From the NCBI RefSeq assembly GCF_030441895.1, contig NZ_JARJAS010000002.1: a stretch of 64,000 nucleotides of DNA. One strand, written 5' to 3'. This document shows, in pieces, positions 57,313 to 64,000 of the stretch. Every line of letters starts with the position of its first letter. Positions within the stretch are counted from its first letter, which is position 1. A program made the translations under genes and the position numbers. Source of the stretch: Enterococcus_D entomosocium. GTDB taxonomy: Bacteria > Bacillota > Bacilli > Lactobacillales > Enterococcaceae. Below the pieces are notes generated by a model. It was not told the origin of the DNA and did no database searches. It saw only the letters and a list, made by a program, of their open reading frames with translations.

Positions 57313-57369
57313 TGAAAATCATTCTCAATTAGTTAGTTCGATTATAGTCAACGAAACCGTGTTTGTAAA
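57313..57369 (-). promoter_or_regulatory. Promoter with Fur box for the ferredoxin-NADP reductase gene
   Basis: Minus strand TTTACA (57364-57369), 17-base spacer, TATAAT (57341-57346). Downstream at 57313-57327 lies TGAAAATCATTCTCA, a 7-1-7 Fur box with 12 of 14 arm positions matching consensus. Repression under iron-replete conditions is expected. Confidence 0.75.
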
Positions 57370-57506
57370 GAATTTTCCGAAAACAAATTAATTAACTTAG
57401 CCGATTATTTTTATTTACATTGTAAAGAAAAAAGCCTTTTCCTAAATATCTGCTAAAGAAAAAATGAGTAGAATGTTATTTTTTCTCATTTTATCTAGTG
57501 ATATGT

Positions 57507-57536
57507 TTGTGATAGCTACTGACTTCAAGGTATACT
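57507..57536 (+). promoter_or_regulatory. Promoter of the hydrolase-mprF operon
   Basis: TTGTGA (57507-57512), 18-base spacer, TATACT (57531-57536). An AAAATGAG/CTCATTTT dyad lies upstream at 57462-57495. Confidence 0.6.
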
Positions 57537-57556
57537 CTTAGAAAGTAGGTGAAAAA

Positions 57557-58282
57557 ATGGAAGTTGAAAAATGTTACGCACCCTTACCGGATGGGTCTGT
57601 CCTCTATTACGAAAAAACCGGTTCAGGATGCCCTCTTTTTTTATTGCACGGAAATGGCGGTAGCAGTGCCTATTTCTCAAAGCAGGTCGACGCATTGCGA
57701 CAAAAACATCAATTGTACTTAATCGATAGCCGTGGGCATGGCAAGTCCACTAACACACAGAAAAAGATCGATTTTTTTAAAATGGCAACGGATCTTTTAG
57801 CAATCATTCAGCAAGAAAATTTGTCTAAAATCGCCCTATTAGGATTTAGTGATGGGGCTAATCTAGCAATGGTCTTTTGTCATCTTTACCCTGAGTATGT
57901 TAGTTGTATGATTTTAAACTCGGGCAATACTGAGCCACGGGGAGTTAGACTCTTTTCTCGAATGGGGAGTGTCTTGCAATATCTGATCGTTTGGCTTTGT
58001 TCCCCATTCTCAAAAGGAATGCGGGGCTTTCTCCCTATTTTGGGATTGTTGTTTCGTCCAATCGGTTTATCTACAGCCGATTTGAATCACCTCAGTGTGC
58101 CGACATTGATTTTGGTCGGCAAACGTGATTCGATCAAGCTTTCCCATTCATTTTATATTGCAAACAGTATCCCTCAGTCCAATTTTATCGTCGTCAAAGG
58201 ACAAGGACATAGTTTTGCACGAAAGAATCCAGAGGTATTTAACACGAAAGTATTATCTTTTTTAGAAAAGGTCGGTGAATAA
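57557..58282 (+). CDS. Alpha/beta hydrolase encoded with mprF
   Basis: 241-residue alpha/beta hydrolase. Oxyanion loop LFLLHGNGGSSAYF, nucleophile elbow LLGFSDGANLAM with Ser, catalytic Asp candidate in LILVGKRDSIKL, and His in VKGQGHSFARKNPE near the C-terminus. RBS AAGTAGGTG. It ends two bases before mprF, so the two are co-expressed. A role in lipid or aminoacyl-lipid turnover is a reasonable idea: aminoacyl-phosphatidylglycerol hydrolases are sometimes encoded with such synthases, but none was identified by sequence here. Confidence 0.82.
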   Translation: MEVEKCYAPLPDGSVLYYEKTGSGCPLFLLHGNGGSSAYFSKQVDALRQKHQLYLIDSRGHGKSTNTQKKIDFFKMATDLLAIIQQENLSKIALLGFSDGANLAMVFCHLYPEYVSCMILNSGNTEPRGVRLFSRMGSVLQYLIVWLCSPFSKGMRGFLPILGLLFRPIGLSTADLNHLSVPTLILVGKRDSIKLSHSFYIANSIPQSNFIVVKGQGHSFARKNPEVFNTKVLSFLEKVGE

Positions 58283-58284
58283 CT

Positions 58285-60831
58285 ATGAGAATCTTTACTT
58301 GGCTCCGCGACCACCGCTCACTGTTTAAAACACTCTTCTTGATTGCAGTAGCCGTGATCGTGTTGGGCGAACTGCTTTCATTAAGCAAGACGATCTCCAT
58401 TGATCAATTAAAAGAGTTGTTTGCGCAACTGGCACTTTGGCGAGTGGCATTAATGGCTGTCATTGGGTTATTATGTGTCTTGCCAATGGTCTTATATGAC
58501 ATTGTCTTGAACCGCCTATTAGGGGACAAACCTGATCGCCGTTATTTGCTGGAAACCAGCTGGATCATCAACACTATGAACAACTTAATCGGCTTCGGCG
58601 GCTTCATCAGCATCGGATTACGCTCGGAATTTTACGGCAAAGTAAAAAAAGGCAAAGAAGTTGCCCAAGCAATTTCGAAGATTTTTATTTACCTGATGTC
58701 TGGTCTTTCGATTTTATCCCTTGCTGCACTAGCCTTCGTCTTATTTGGTCCAACGACAGATTATCTGCAACAGTATTGGATCTGGCTTTTAGGCGGTAGT
58801 CTTTATTTTCCAGTTGTCTATGCCCTTAGTTTTTCCAAAAAAAATGCTTACTTAGGTGGACTGCAACGGCGTGATCGTCTGCAGTTGATCGCCGCTTCCT
58901 TATTAGAATGGCTAGGTGTTTTTGCAGCCTTCTTTACGACTGGTCTCTTGATGGGCATCTCGGTGGATGTGTTTCAATTGTTGCCACTTTTCATCGCTGC
59001 CTCCGTGATTGGGATCGTTTCGATGATTCCCGGAGAACTTGGAACCTTTGATGTAATGATGATCATGGGAATGGGCTCACTGCAGATTCCCCGTGAAAGT
59101 GTCATTGCTTGGCTGTTGCTTTTCCGCCTGTTTTATTACATCATTCCCTTTTTGATCGGTTTGCTTTTTTTCTCAAAAAATGTCGGCGTCTCCCTCAACC
59201 AGCGCTTTTCTGGTATCCCCAAAAGCTTATTGTTGGAGGTATTCCATAAGATCGAAGTGTTGCTGCTTTATTTGACGGGAACGATGTTGGTGCTCTCCGC
59301 CACGATTCCAGAAGCCTTTGATCAAATCAAATGGTTAGCCCACCTCAATCCGATTCGCTTGAATTTTGTGATGCAGTACCCGAGTATTTTTCTCGGTTAC
59401 CTCTTTTTAATTGCCGGTCGAGGGATATCTGCCCGTGTCAGTCGCGCGTACGTGCCGACGCTTTTGTTGATTGTAGCAACAATCGGTTATGCTATTTTTG
59501 CTGGCTTCCGTTTTTCGACCATGCTGTTTCTTCTATTATTATTAGCAATCATGATTTTTTCAAAAAGCGAGTTGTTCCGTAAACAACTCGTCTTCTCGTG
59601 GGAATGGCTGACGATCGATGGTTTGTTAATTGGTTCGTTGACGATCCTCTATGTCATTATCGGGGTCTACAATATGCCTCATATCAATCGACATCCAACG
59701 CATCACCATTCGATGGATTTTTTGCTTTTCCCTTCTGAAAAATTATGGCTGCAAGGGTTCGTTGCGATTTTATTCGTCGCCATTGCGATGCTGCTGTTTG
59801 CCCGGTACTTGATGGGACCAAAACACCAATTAGGCGTCAGTGCTGCCACTGATAAAGTGAAACATGTTTTAAATACTTACGGTGGCAACAGCGACAGCCA
59901 TCTGGTGTATCTAAAAGACAAGAAAGTATACGTGTATCCAGAAATTGGCGAGCCGACGGTCTTTTTTCAATTTACGACCTTTAATAACAAATGTTTAGTC
60001 ATGGGGGATCCTTCTGGGAAGCAAGCAGACTTTCCACAGGCACTGGAAACTTTCTTAACAGAAATGGATCAATGGAATTATCTGCCGGTCTTTTATGAAA
60101 GTAGTGAAGAAATGGTGATGCTGCTGCATGAATTTGGGTATGACTTTATCAAATTCGGTGAGAAAGCTTATGTGGATCTACCTAGCTTCACCCTCTCAGG
60201 AAAGAAAATGAAGGGACAGCGAGCATTGAACAATAAGATTACTAAAGAAGGCTTTACTTTTGATGTGCTCACCCCACCCTTTTCAGCCGAAACATTTGCA
60301 ACGCTTAAGGAAATTTCTGACAACTGGCTAGATGGACGGAAAGAAAAAGGGTTCTCCCTTGGGTTCTTTTCAGAATCCTATCTAAGCACCGCACCAATTG
60401 CTGTCGTCCGAAATCAGCAACAGGAGATCGTCGCATTCGCTTCCTTTATGCCCACCTATCAAACAGGCCTAGCATCCATTGATTTGATGCGCCACGATCC
60501 TGAAAAAGCGCCGAATGGAACGATGGATTTCTTGTTTATTCAGCTATTCGACTATTTTAAAGAACAAGGCTACCAACAATTTGATTTAGGCATGGCACCA
60601 TTAGCCAACGTTGGTACTTTCCGCAGCAGTTTCTTGCAAGAGCGGATCGCCTATCTCGTTTACACCTTTGGTTCTCGTTTCTATTCTTTTGAAGGGTTAC
60701 GCGAATACAAACAGAAATATGCCGCTTCTTGGTCCCCTCGCTACATTTTATACTCTCGGGATAGTTGGATCGGGTATGTCATGATGGCCCTCTTGATCGT
60801 CGATAATCAATCGGCGGAAAAAACGAAGTAA
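58285..60831 (+). CDS. mprF: Phosphatidylglycerol lysyltransferase/flippase MprF
   Basis: 848-residue bifunctional protein. N-terminal half: about 14 membrane helices (to roughly residue 520), including the GxxxxGxxxE-like flippase region (MIPGELGTFDVMMIMGMG). C-terminal half: the cytoplasmic GNAT-fold lysyl-tRNA-dependent synthase domain (KVKHVLNTYGGNSDSHLVYLKDKK, then LLHEFGYDFIKFGEKAYVDL, and YQQFDLGMAPLANVG near the end). MprF makes lysyl-phosphatidylglycerol and moves it to the outer leaflet, lowering membrane negative charge and giving resistance to cationic antimicrobial peptides and daptomycin. It ends in a strong terminator. Confidence 0.93.
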   Translation: MRIFTWLRDHRSLFKTLFLIAVAVIVLGELLSLSKTISIDQLKELFAQLALWRVALMAVIGLLCVLPMVLYDIVLNRLLGDKPDRRYLLETSWIINTMNNLIGFGGFISIGLRSEFYGKVKKGKEVAQAISKIFIYLMSGLSILSLAALAFVLFGPTTDYLQQYWIWLLGGSLYFPVVYALSFSKKNAYLGGLQRRDRLQLIAASLLEWLGVFAAFFTTGLLMGISVDVFQLLPLFIAASVIGIVSMIPGELGTFDVMMIMGMGSLQIPRESVIAWLLLFRLFYYIIPFLIGLLFFSKNVGVSLNQRFSGIPKSLLLEVFHKIEVLLLYLTGTMLVLSATIPEAFDQIKWLAHLNPIRLNFVMQYPSIFLGYLFLIAGRGISARVSRAYVPTLLLIVATIGYAIFAGFRFSTMLFLLLLLAIMIFSKSELFRKQLVFSWEWLTIDGLLIGSLTILYVIIGVYNMPHINRHPTHHHSMDFLLFPSEKLWLQGFVAILFVAIAMLLFARYLMGPKHQLGVSAATDKVKHVLNTYGGNSDSHLVYLKDKKVYVYPEIGEPTVFFQFTTFNNKCLVMGDPSGKQADFPQALETFLTEMDQWNYLPVFYESSEEMVMLLHEFGYDFIKFGEKAYVDLPSFTLSGKKMKGQRALNNKITKEGFTFDVLTPPFSAETFATLKEISDNWLDGRKEKGFSLGFFSESYLSTAPIAVVRNQQQEIVAFASFMPTYQTGLASIDLMRHDPEKAPNGTMDFLFIQLFDYFKEQGYQQFDLGMAPLANVGTFRSSFLQERIAYLVYTFGSRFYSFEGLREYKQKYAASWSPRYILYSRDSWIGYVMMALLIVDNQSAEKTK

Positions 60832-60879
60832 AAAAGGTTCCCATACTCCTCTTTCTTTTCGGAGTATGGGAACCTTTTT
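60831..60879. terminator. Bidirectional terminator after mprF
   Basis: Perfect 19-base arms (60831-60849 and 60861-60879), 11-base loop, with A5 and T5 at the outer ends. Confidence 0.92.
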
Positions 60880-60896
60880 CAATTGTTGTGCTTAAC

Positions 60897-61856
60897 TTAT
60901 TCAGCCGATTTAGATGGTGCATTTTCCCAAAGTTGTTTGACGACTGGAATATTTCCCAGTTCCGTCATATTTGATGGCAGAATGACCGTATTGGTATTGC
61001 TATTCACCACATCTCTGAAGGCTTCGATCCCTAGATATGATAGTGAGCGCTCGTCGAGCTGGCTTTCTTTGATTGCTTCATTGATGGCTAAAATCCGTTT
61101 GCGTTCAGCTTCAGTGATTTTCGCGATTCGTTCTGCTTCCGCCTCGGCATCAATCCGTACACGCTTTGCCCGCGCCTCGGCATCGATTTGAGTTTGTTCC
61201 GCTCGGGCTTCGGCGTCGATCGTCATTTGAGAAGCTTTGGCTTCTGCACTCAAGACTGAAGAAGATTTCTCACCTTGGGCTCTTGTGATCATCGATTCTT
61301 TGTCTCTAGAGGCAGTGATCAATTTGTTCATTGATTCAATGATTTCTTGCGAAACTTTGATTTCCCCAATGTTGATTCGGTCGATCGCTAACCCATAGCC
61401 TGCCGTGATATCTTTGATTGAAGTAAACAATGCTACGTTGATTTCTTCAGTCCCATTTAAAACTTCATTTAAATCCATTTTCCCGATGATTCCCCGCAAG
61501 TTCGACTGGGCATCTTGGATCATTGAAACAACGGAGTTTTCATTTTCGTAGACAAAGGCACGCACATCTGTGACATGGTATTTGATTGCTTCATCAATTT
61601 GAACGATTACATTATCTTTTGTGATTGCACTTTGGGGTTCGATCTCCAAAGGAATCTGTTTCAAGGACACTCTTTCTCTAACTGTATACAAAATCGGAAC
61701 AAGAAAATGAAGCCCTGGTTCCAACGTTCGAACGTACTTCCCAAAACTTTCGACAACTTTGACTTCCCCTTGACGAACGATCACAGCAGTGCTTGCAATC
61801 AGCCAAATCAGAATCACTAATACTAAAATAACTAAAATAATTTGGATAATGATCAT
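60897..61856 (-). CDS. SPFH/Band 7 (stomatin-like) membrane protein
   Basis: 319-residue SPFH protein: one N-terminal membrane helix (about residues 3-25), then the Band 7 domain (VRQGEVKVVESFGKYVRTLEPGLHFLVP to about residue 185), a long charged coiled coil with near-repeats of the type IDAEARAEQTQ and IDAEARAKRVR at about 205-245, and an Ala-poor C-terminal tail. Such stomatins form large oligomers in the membrane and protect proteins or membrane domains. Its start overlaps the stop of the small upstream gene by four bases, so they are coupled. Confidence 0.9.
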   Translation of the reverse strand: MIIIQIILVILVLVILIWLIASTAVIVRQGEVKVVESFGKYVRTLEPGLHFLVPILYTVRERVSLKQIPLEIEPQSAITKDNVIVQIDEAIKYHVTDVRAFVYENENSVVSMIQDAQSNLRGIIGKMDLNEVLNGTEEINVALFTSIKDITAGYGLAIDRINIGEIKVSQEIIESMNKLITASRDKESMITRAQGEKSSSVLSAEAKASQMTIDAEARAEQTQIDAEARAKRVRIDAEAEAERIAKITEAERKRILAINEAIKESQLDERSLSYLGIEAFRDVVNSNTNTVILPSNMTELGNIPVVKQLWENAPSKSAE

Positions 61857-62101
61857 TGTAAAAACCCTCTTCCATTTTCAAATAATGTATTGTTTACACG
61901 GGTCAATAAGACACCGTTTTCAACCCCGATAATCTCTAACATGACATTTTCAGCAGGAATCCCTGCAATCACCCGATATTCTGTATAGGTGCCATAAAGC
62001 CGTATATAGCCTGAATAATGATCCGTCAACGATCGAAAATAGCGCCCTACCGCTCGTTTTTCCATATAATCTACGATGATTTTCACCCTCTTTGCCTTCA
62101 T
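61853..62101 (-). CDS. Small protein upstream of the SPFH gene (start uncertain)
   Basis: A frame of up to 91 residues overlaps the stomatin gene start by four bases (ATGA). I mark ATG 62101 (82 residues), but GTG 62086 and ATG 62065 are alternatives. The ribosome binding site AAAGAGG lies too near or too far for a clear choice. The protein is basic at the N-terminus (KAKRVKIIV) and has a strand-rich middle and end (SGYIRLYGTYTEYRVIAG, NVMLEIIGVENGVLLTRVN). That is compatible with a small OB-like or NfeD-type beta domain, a known stomatin partner, but I cannot prove this by eye. Confidence 0.55.
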   Translation of the reverse strand: MKAKRVKIIVDYMEKRAVGRYFRSLTDHYSGYIRLYGTYTEYRVIAGIPAENVMLEIIGVENGVLLTRVNNTLFENGRGFLQ

Positions 62102-62243
62102 GCAGTAAATTTGAAGCTTCAAACTCATTTGTTAATCTATTACAAGTGTTACTAACTATGATAGCACGTTTCACCCAAGAGAACAGTAAACTTATGCTGA
62201 TTCCGCTTTTTTTTAGAAAAAAAAATAGAACGAAAACCAATTC

Positions 62244-62281
62244 CTTGCATTTTTCATTTAAATTGCATACAATTTAATTGT
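62244..62281 (+). promoter_or_regulatory. Promoter and OhrR operator of ohr
   Basis: TTGCAT (62244-62249), 17-base spacer, TACAAT (62267-62272). A perfect palindrome TACAATTTAATTGTA (62267-62281) covers the -10 and fits the OhrR operator known in Bacillus. Confidence 0.88.
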
Positions 62282-62309
62282 ACAAAATATAAAAATCAGG
62301 AGTGAAGAA

Positions 62310-62723
62310 ATGATGAAAAAAATGTATTCGACTAAAATGATCAACACTGGTGGCCGTTCAGGAGAAGTACACAGTCCCGATCATTCATTTGAGCTAAACA
62401 TCACTGCACCTGGCAAACGTGTCGAAAATGCTACCAATCCAGAACAACTTTTTGCAGCTGGTTTTAGTGCTTGCTTCAACAGTGCCCTTGAATTGGTGAA
62501 AAGCAGCAAAGGAATCGATGGTGCTTCTACGGTGAGCGCACAAGTGACCTTATACGCAGAAAGCGAATCCAGTTTTGTCTTGGGTGTTGAGATCGAAGGT
62601 CAAATCGAAGGATTGTCAACAGAAGAAACACAAGAATTGCTTGAGATCGCTCATACCGTATGTCCTTATTCAAAAGCCACAGCTGGCAACATTGAAGTGA
62701 CTGTCAAAGCCGTTAGCGAGTAG
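62310..62723 (+). CDS. ohr: Organic hydroperoxide resistance protein Ohr
   Basis: 137-residue OsmC/Ohr-family thiol peroxidase. Catalytic Cys55 (AGFSACFNSALEL) and Cys118 (AHTVCPYSKATAG) are present, with Arg16 (GGRSGEV) and Glu45 (NPEQLF) that tune the thiol. It reduces organic and fatty-acid hydroperoxides using lipoylated partners. RBS AGGAGTGAAG. Upstream lies a textbook OhrR operator, and ohrR follows 58 bases downstream, so the pair is self-contained. Confidence 0.95.
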   Translation: MMKKMYSTKMINTGGRSGEVHSPDHSFELNITAPGKRVENATNPEQLFAAGFSACFNSALELVKSSKGIDGASTVSAQVTLYAESESSFVLGVEIEGQIEGLSTEETQELLEIAHTVCPYSKATAGNIEVTVKAVSE

Positions 62724-62781
62724 ACTTTCGTTGAAAAAACAGCTATGATAAGAGGCGGATATTAGAAAAAGGGGTGAAAAC

Positions 62782-63216
62782 ATGAATGTCTTAGCGTTAG
62801 AAAACCAATTGTGTTTTCCTCTATACGCCGCTTCAAAAGAAATTATCAAACAGTACAAAGACTTACTGGACCCGTTGAATTTGACCTATACCCAATATTT
62901 AGTGATGTTGGTGTTATGGGAAGATGAAGCGATCAGTGTCAAAGCATTGGGGAAGCAATTATGTCTCGACTCTGGCACACTGACACCGGTTTTAAAAAAG
63001 CTTGAAGCAAAAGGCTACCTAGCAAGAAATCGAAATCAAGACGATGAACGTTCTTTGCGGGTCACATTGACTGACTCAGGCAAAGCGCTCCATGAACAAG
63101 CGTTAGAGATCCCCTACAGAGTGACCGAATTCTTGCCTCTTGAACCGGAAGAACTGTCCGTGCTCCATCAATTGACGACAAAAATGGTACAAAAATTTCA
63201 AGAACAAGAAAAATGA
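62782..63216 (+). CDS. ohrR: OhrR, MarR-family organic peroxide sensor
   Basis: 144-residue MarR-type repressor of the OhrR branch. The reactive Cys11 lies in NQLCFPLYAASKEIIKQY, as in the one-Cys OhrR of Bacillus (a second Cys occurs at the HTH, QLCLDSG). Winged helix: ISVKALGKQLCLDSGTLTPVLKKLEAKGYLAR and NQDDERSLRVTLT. When oxidised it leaves the operator before ohr. RBS AAAGGGGTG. A perfect short hairpin follows the stop. Confidence 0.92.
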   Translation: MNVLALENQLCFPLYAASKEIIKQYKDLLDPLNLTYTQYLVMLVLWEDEAISVKALGKQLCLDSGTLTPVLKKLEAKGYLARNRNQDDERSLRVTLTDSGKALHEQALEIPYRVTEFLPLEPEELSVLHQLTTKMVQKFQEQEK

Positions 63217-63247
63217 TCCGCTGTTTTCACAGCGGATCATTTTTTTA
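63215..63247. terminator. Terminator of ohr-ohrR, probably bidirectional
   Basis: GATCCGCTGT and ACAGCGGATC around TTTC, followed by a run of seven T. On the other strand an A/T tail could serve the convergent BlaI-like gene. Confidence 0.9.
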
Positions 63248-63266
63248 TCATGCAAACGAGTATTCT

Positions 63267-63629
63267 TTAAGAAGCTTTAGTTTTCAATTCACCAATCACA
63301 TTTAGCAACTGGGTTAATTGTTCAGGATCTTCGATTTTTCTGATGGCGATTTTCACTAATTCAAAAATCTGGTCATCGGTTAGGCCTGTCTGTAATATCT
63401 CCAATTCACTTACAGCTGGCTGAAAGCGACGAGCCAAGACTGATCCGCTCATTTTGATACTTGCAATCTCCAGAACTCCTTTGTTTACTAACTTGCGAAT
63501 CACGGACAGTGATGTGTTACGGTTTAAGCCGAAACGTTCACTAAATTCTGTACAGCACAGAGGTTCATCCACAGCCCAAAAACAAACTAAGACTTCCCAC
63601 TCTTTTTTTGAAAAACTCAAGTAATCCAT
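63267..63629 (-). CDS. BlaI/MecI/CopY-family winged-helix repressor
   Basis: 120-residue winged-helix protein (FSKKEWEVLVCFWAVDEPLCCTEFSERFGLNRNTSLSVIRKLVNKGVLEI) resembling penicillinase/copper repressors of the BlaI/MecI/CopY group. The C-terminal part (LTDDQIFELVKIAIRKIEDPEQL) is a short dimerisation helix pair. No CopY-type C-x-C metal motif is present and no BlaR or copper ATPase gene is adjacent, so its signal and target are unknown. RBS AAAGGAGC precedes the ATG. Confidence 0.75.
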   Translation of the reverse strand: MDYLSFSKKEWEVLVCFWAVDEPLCCTEFSERFGLNRNTSLSVIRKLVNKGVLEIASIKMSGSVLARRFQPAVSELEILQTGLTDDQIFELVKIAIRKIEDPEQLTQLLNVIGELKTKAS

Positions 63630-63841
63630 AATTGCTCCTTTCCATGCCGATGAGGCTGGTTCTTATTTTCTAAATTAAAACAATCGCAGCTATTTCAGTC
63701 AGCTGGCTTTCCTCTTCCTTTTTTCGATTGTTTTTTCTTTCACTAAAAGGATTATATACCAATAATAATCTATTTTATTCATAATTTCAAAATAATTTTT
63801 ATTTTAATGATAAATAACATGTTTAATTATTCTTTTTCTTG
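63630..63841. other. AT-rich intergenic region upstream of the BlaI-like gene
   Basis: Very AT-rich. A minus-strand TATAAT with TGG extension lies near 63754-63759, a plausible -10 for the repressor gene. No other feature could be supported. Confidence 0.4.
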
Positions 63842-63874
63842 ATAAAAAAAAACGACTAGATCAGCTAGTCGTTT
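63842..63874 (-). terminator. Leftward terminator
   Basis: AAACGACTAG and CTAGTCGTTT around ATCAG, continuing on the minus strand into nine T. Faces a gene or RNA coming from beyond 63874, although the next annotated gene is rightward. Confidence 0.75.
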
Positions 63875-63883
63875 CAGACTGTA

Positions 63884-63918
63884 GACAAAGTACTAGTTTT
63901 TAGTGCTTTGTTTTTTTT
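63884..63918 (+). terminator. Rightward terminator just before the last gene
   Basis: CAAAG-ACTA and TAGT-CTTTG arms (one unpaired base on each side), then nine T. About 40 bases upstream of the 63959 start. Confidence 0.65.
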
Positions 63919-63958
63919 TATCCGTTAAAATAAGAGTATCAATTGGAGGTGTATCCAG

Positions 63959-64000
63959 ATGCTCTCAAAACAAGATATGAGTAAACGCGCACAAATCGGT
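63959..64000 (+). CDS. Start of an unidentified gene (first 14 codons)
   Basis: ATG at 63959, nine bases after TTGGAGG, encodes MLSKQDMSKRAQIG and continues beyond the window. Too short to identify. Confidence 0.55.
   Translation, partial: MLSKQDMSKRAQIG

Noticed and set aside
1..64000. CRISPR arrays, insertion sequences, replication origin
   Set aside because: No regularly spaced repeats, transposase frames with terminal inverted repeats, or DnaA-box clusters were noticed.

Overview
The window looks like chromosome of a yellow-pigmented Enterococcus, most likely of the E. casseliflavus group. This is inferred from a low-to-mid GC Gram-positive style (strong AGGAGG ribosome binding sites, consensus -35/-10 promoters with 17-base spacers), the L21-Prp-L27 ribosomal operon, CcpA (cre) sites, T-box leaders, several PTS systems, mprF, and crtN/crtM genes for a C30 carotenoid. 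No insertion sequence, CRISPR array, rRNA operon or intact phage was seen. One tRNA-Arg(UCU) carries what looks like the scar of a lost integrated element.

Layout. 1-1463: an acetyltransferase fragment and the rplU-prp-rpmA operon with an L21 leader. 1582-2235: an unusual uracil-DNA glycosylase. 2253-7067: the leucine operon leuABCD (minus strand) behind a leader peptide with four consecutive leucine codons and an attenuator. 7301-9806: an O-methyltransferase, tRNA-Arg with integrase remnant, and a PhzF-family enzyme. 9878-16956: the complete tryptophan operon trpEGDCFBA (minus strand) behind two tandem tryptophan T-boxes. 17229-26884: a small unknown gene, an Mga-like regulator, a Ca2+-type P-ATPase, a Rid protein, glycerate kinase, and an XRE/YxlEFG-like ABC exporter operon. 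26901-30395: a YitT-type membrane protein, a MerR-controlled aldo/keto reductase group, and a HIT protein. 30417-34816: a beta-glucoside PTS operon with LicT-type antitermination and a cre site.

34967-42380: a DapA-like aldolase and HD-domain protein, then an operon that joins an HrtBA-like (heme efflux) ABC transporter to the carotenoid genes crtN-crtM and a TetR regulator, with a TetR-type palindrome at its promoter, followed by a TMEM175-like channel. 42381-53820: the most interesting locus. Two PTS EIIC permeases with small membrane partners, a GH1 phospho-glycosidase, a MupG/DUF871 hydrolase, a COG3964-type amidohydrolase, a DgaE-like PLP ammonia-lyase, a KDPG-type aldolase and a KDG kinase lie together, flanked by two RpiR regulators. 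The enzymes fit a route from an N-acetyl-amino-aldonate glycoside (for example chitobionate from oxidised chitin) through deacetylation, deamination to KDG, phosphorylation to KDPG and cleavage to pyruvate plus glyceraldehyde-3-phosphate. This is a hypothesis.

53835-64000: an acetyltransferase, small membrane proteins, a CDF metal exporter, a Fur-box-controlled ferredoxin-NADP reductase (YumC type), an alpha/beta hydrolase paired with mprF, an SPFH (stomatin) protein with a small partner, the ohr/ohrR peroxide pair with a clear OhrR operator, a BlaI-like repressor and the first 14 codons of a rightward gene. Amino-acid synthesis is controlled here by RNA attenuation, and sugar and stress genes by local repressors.
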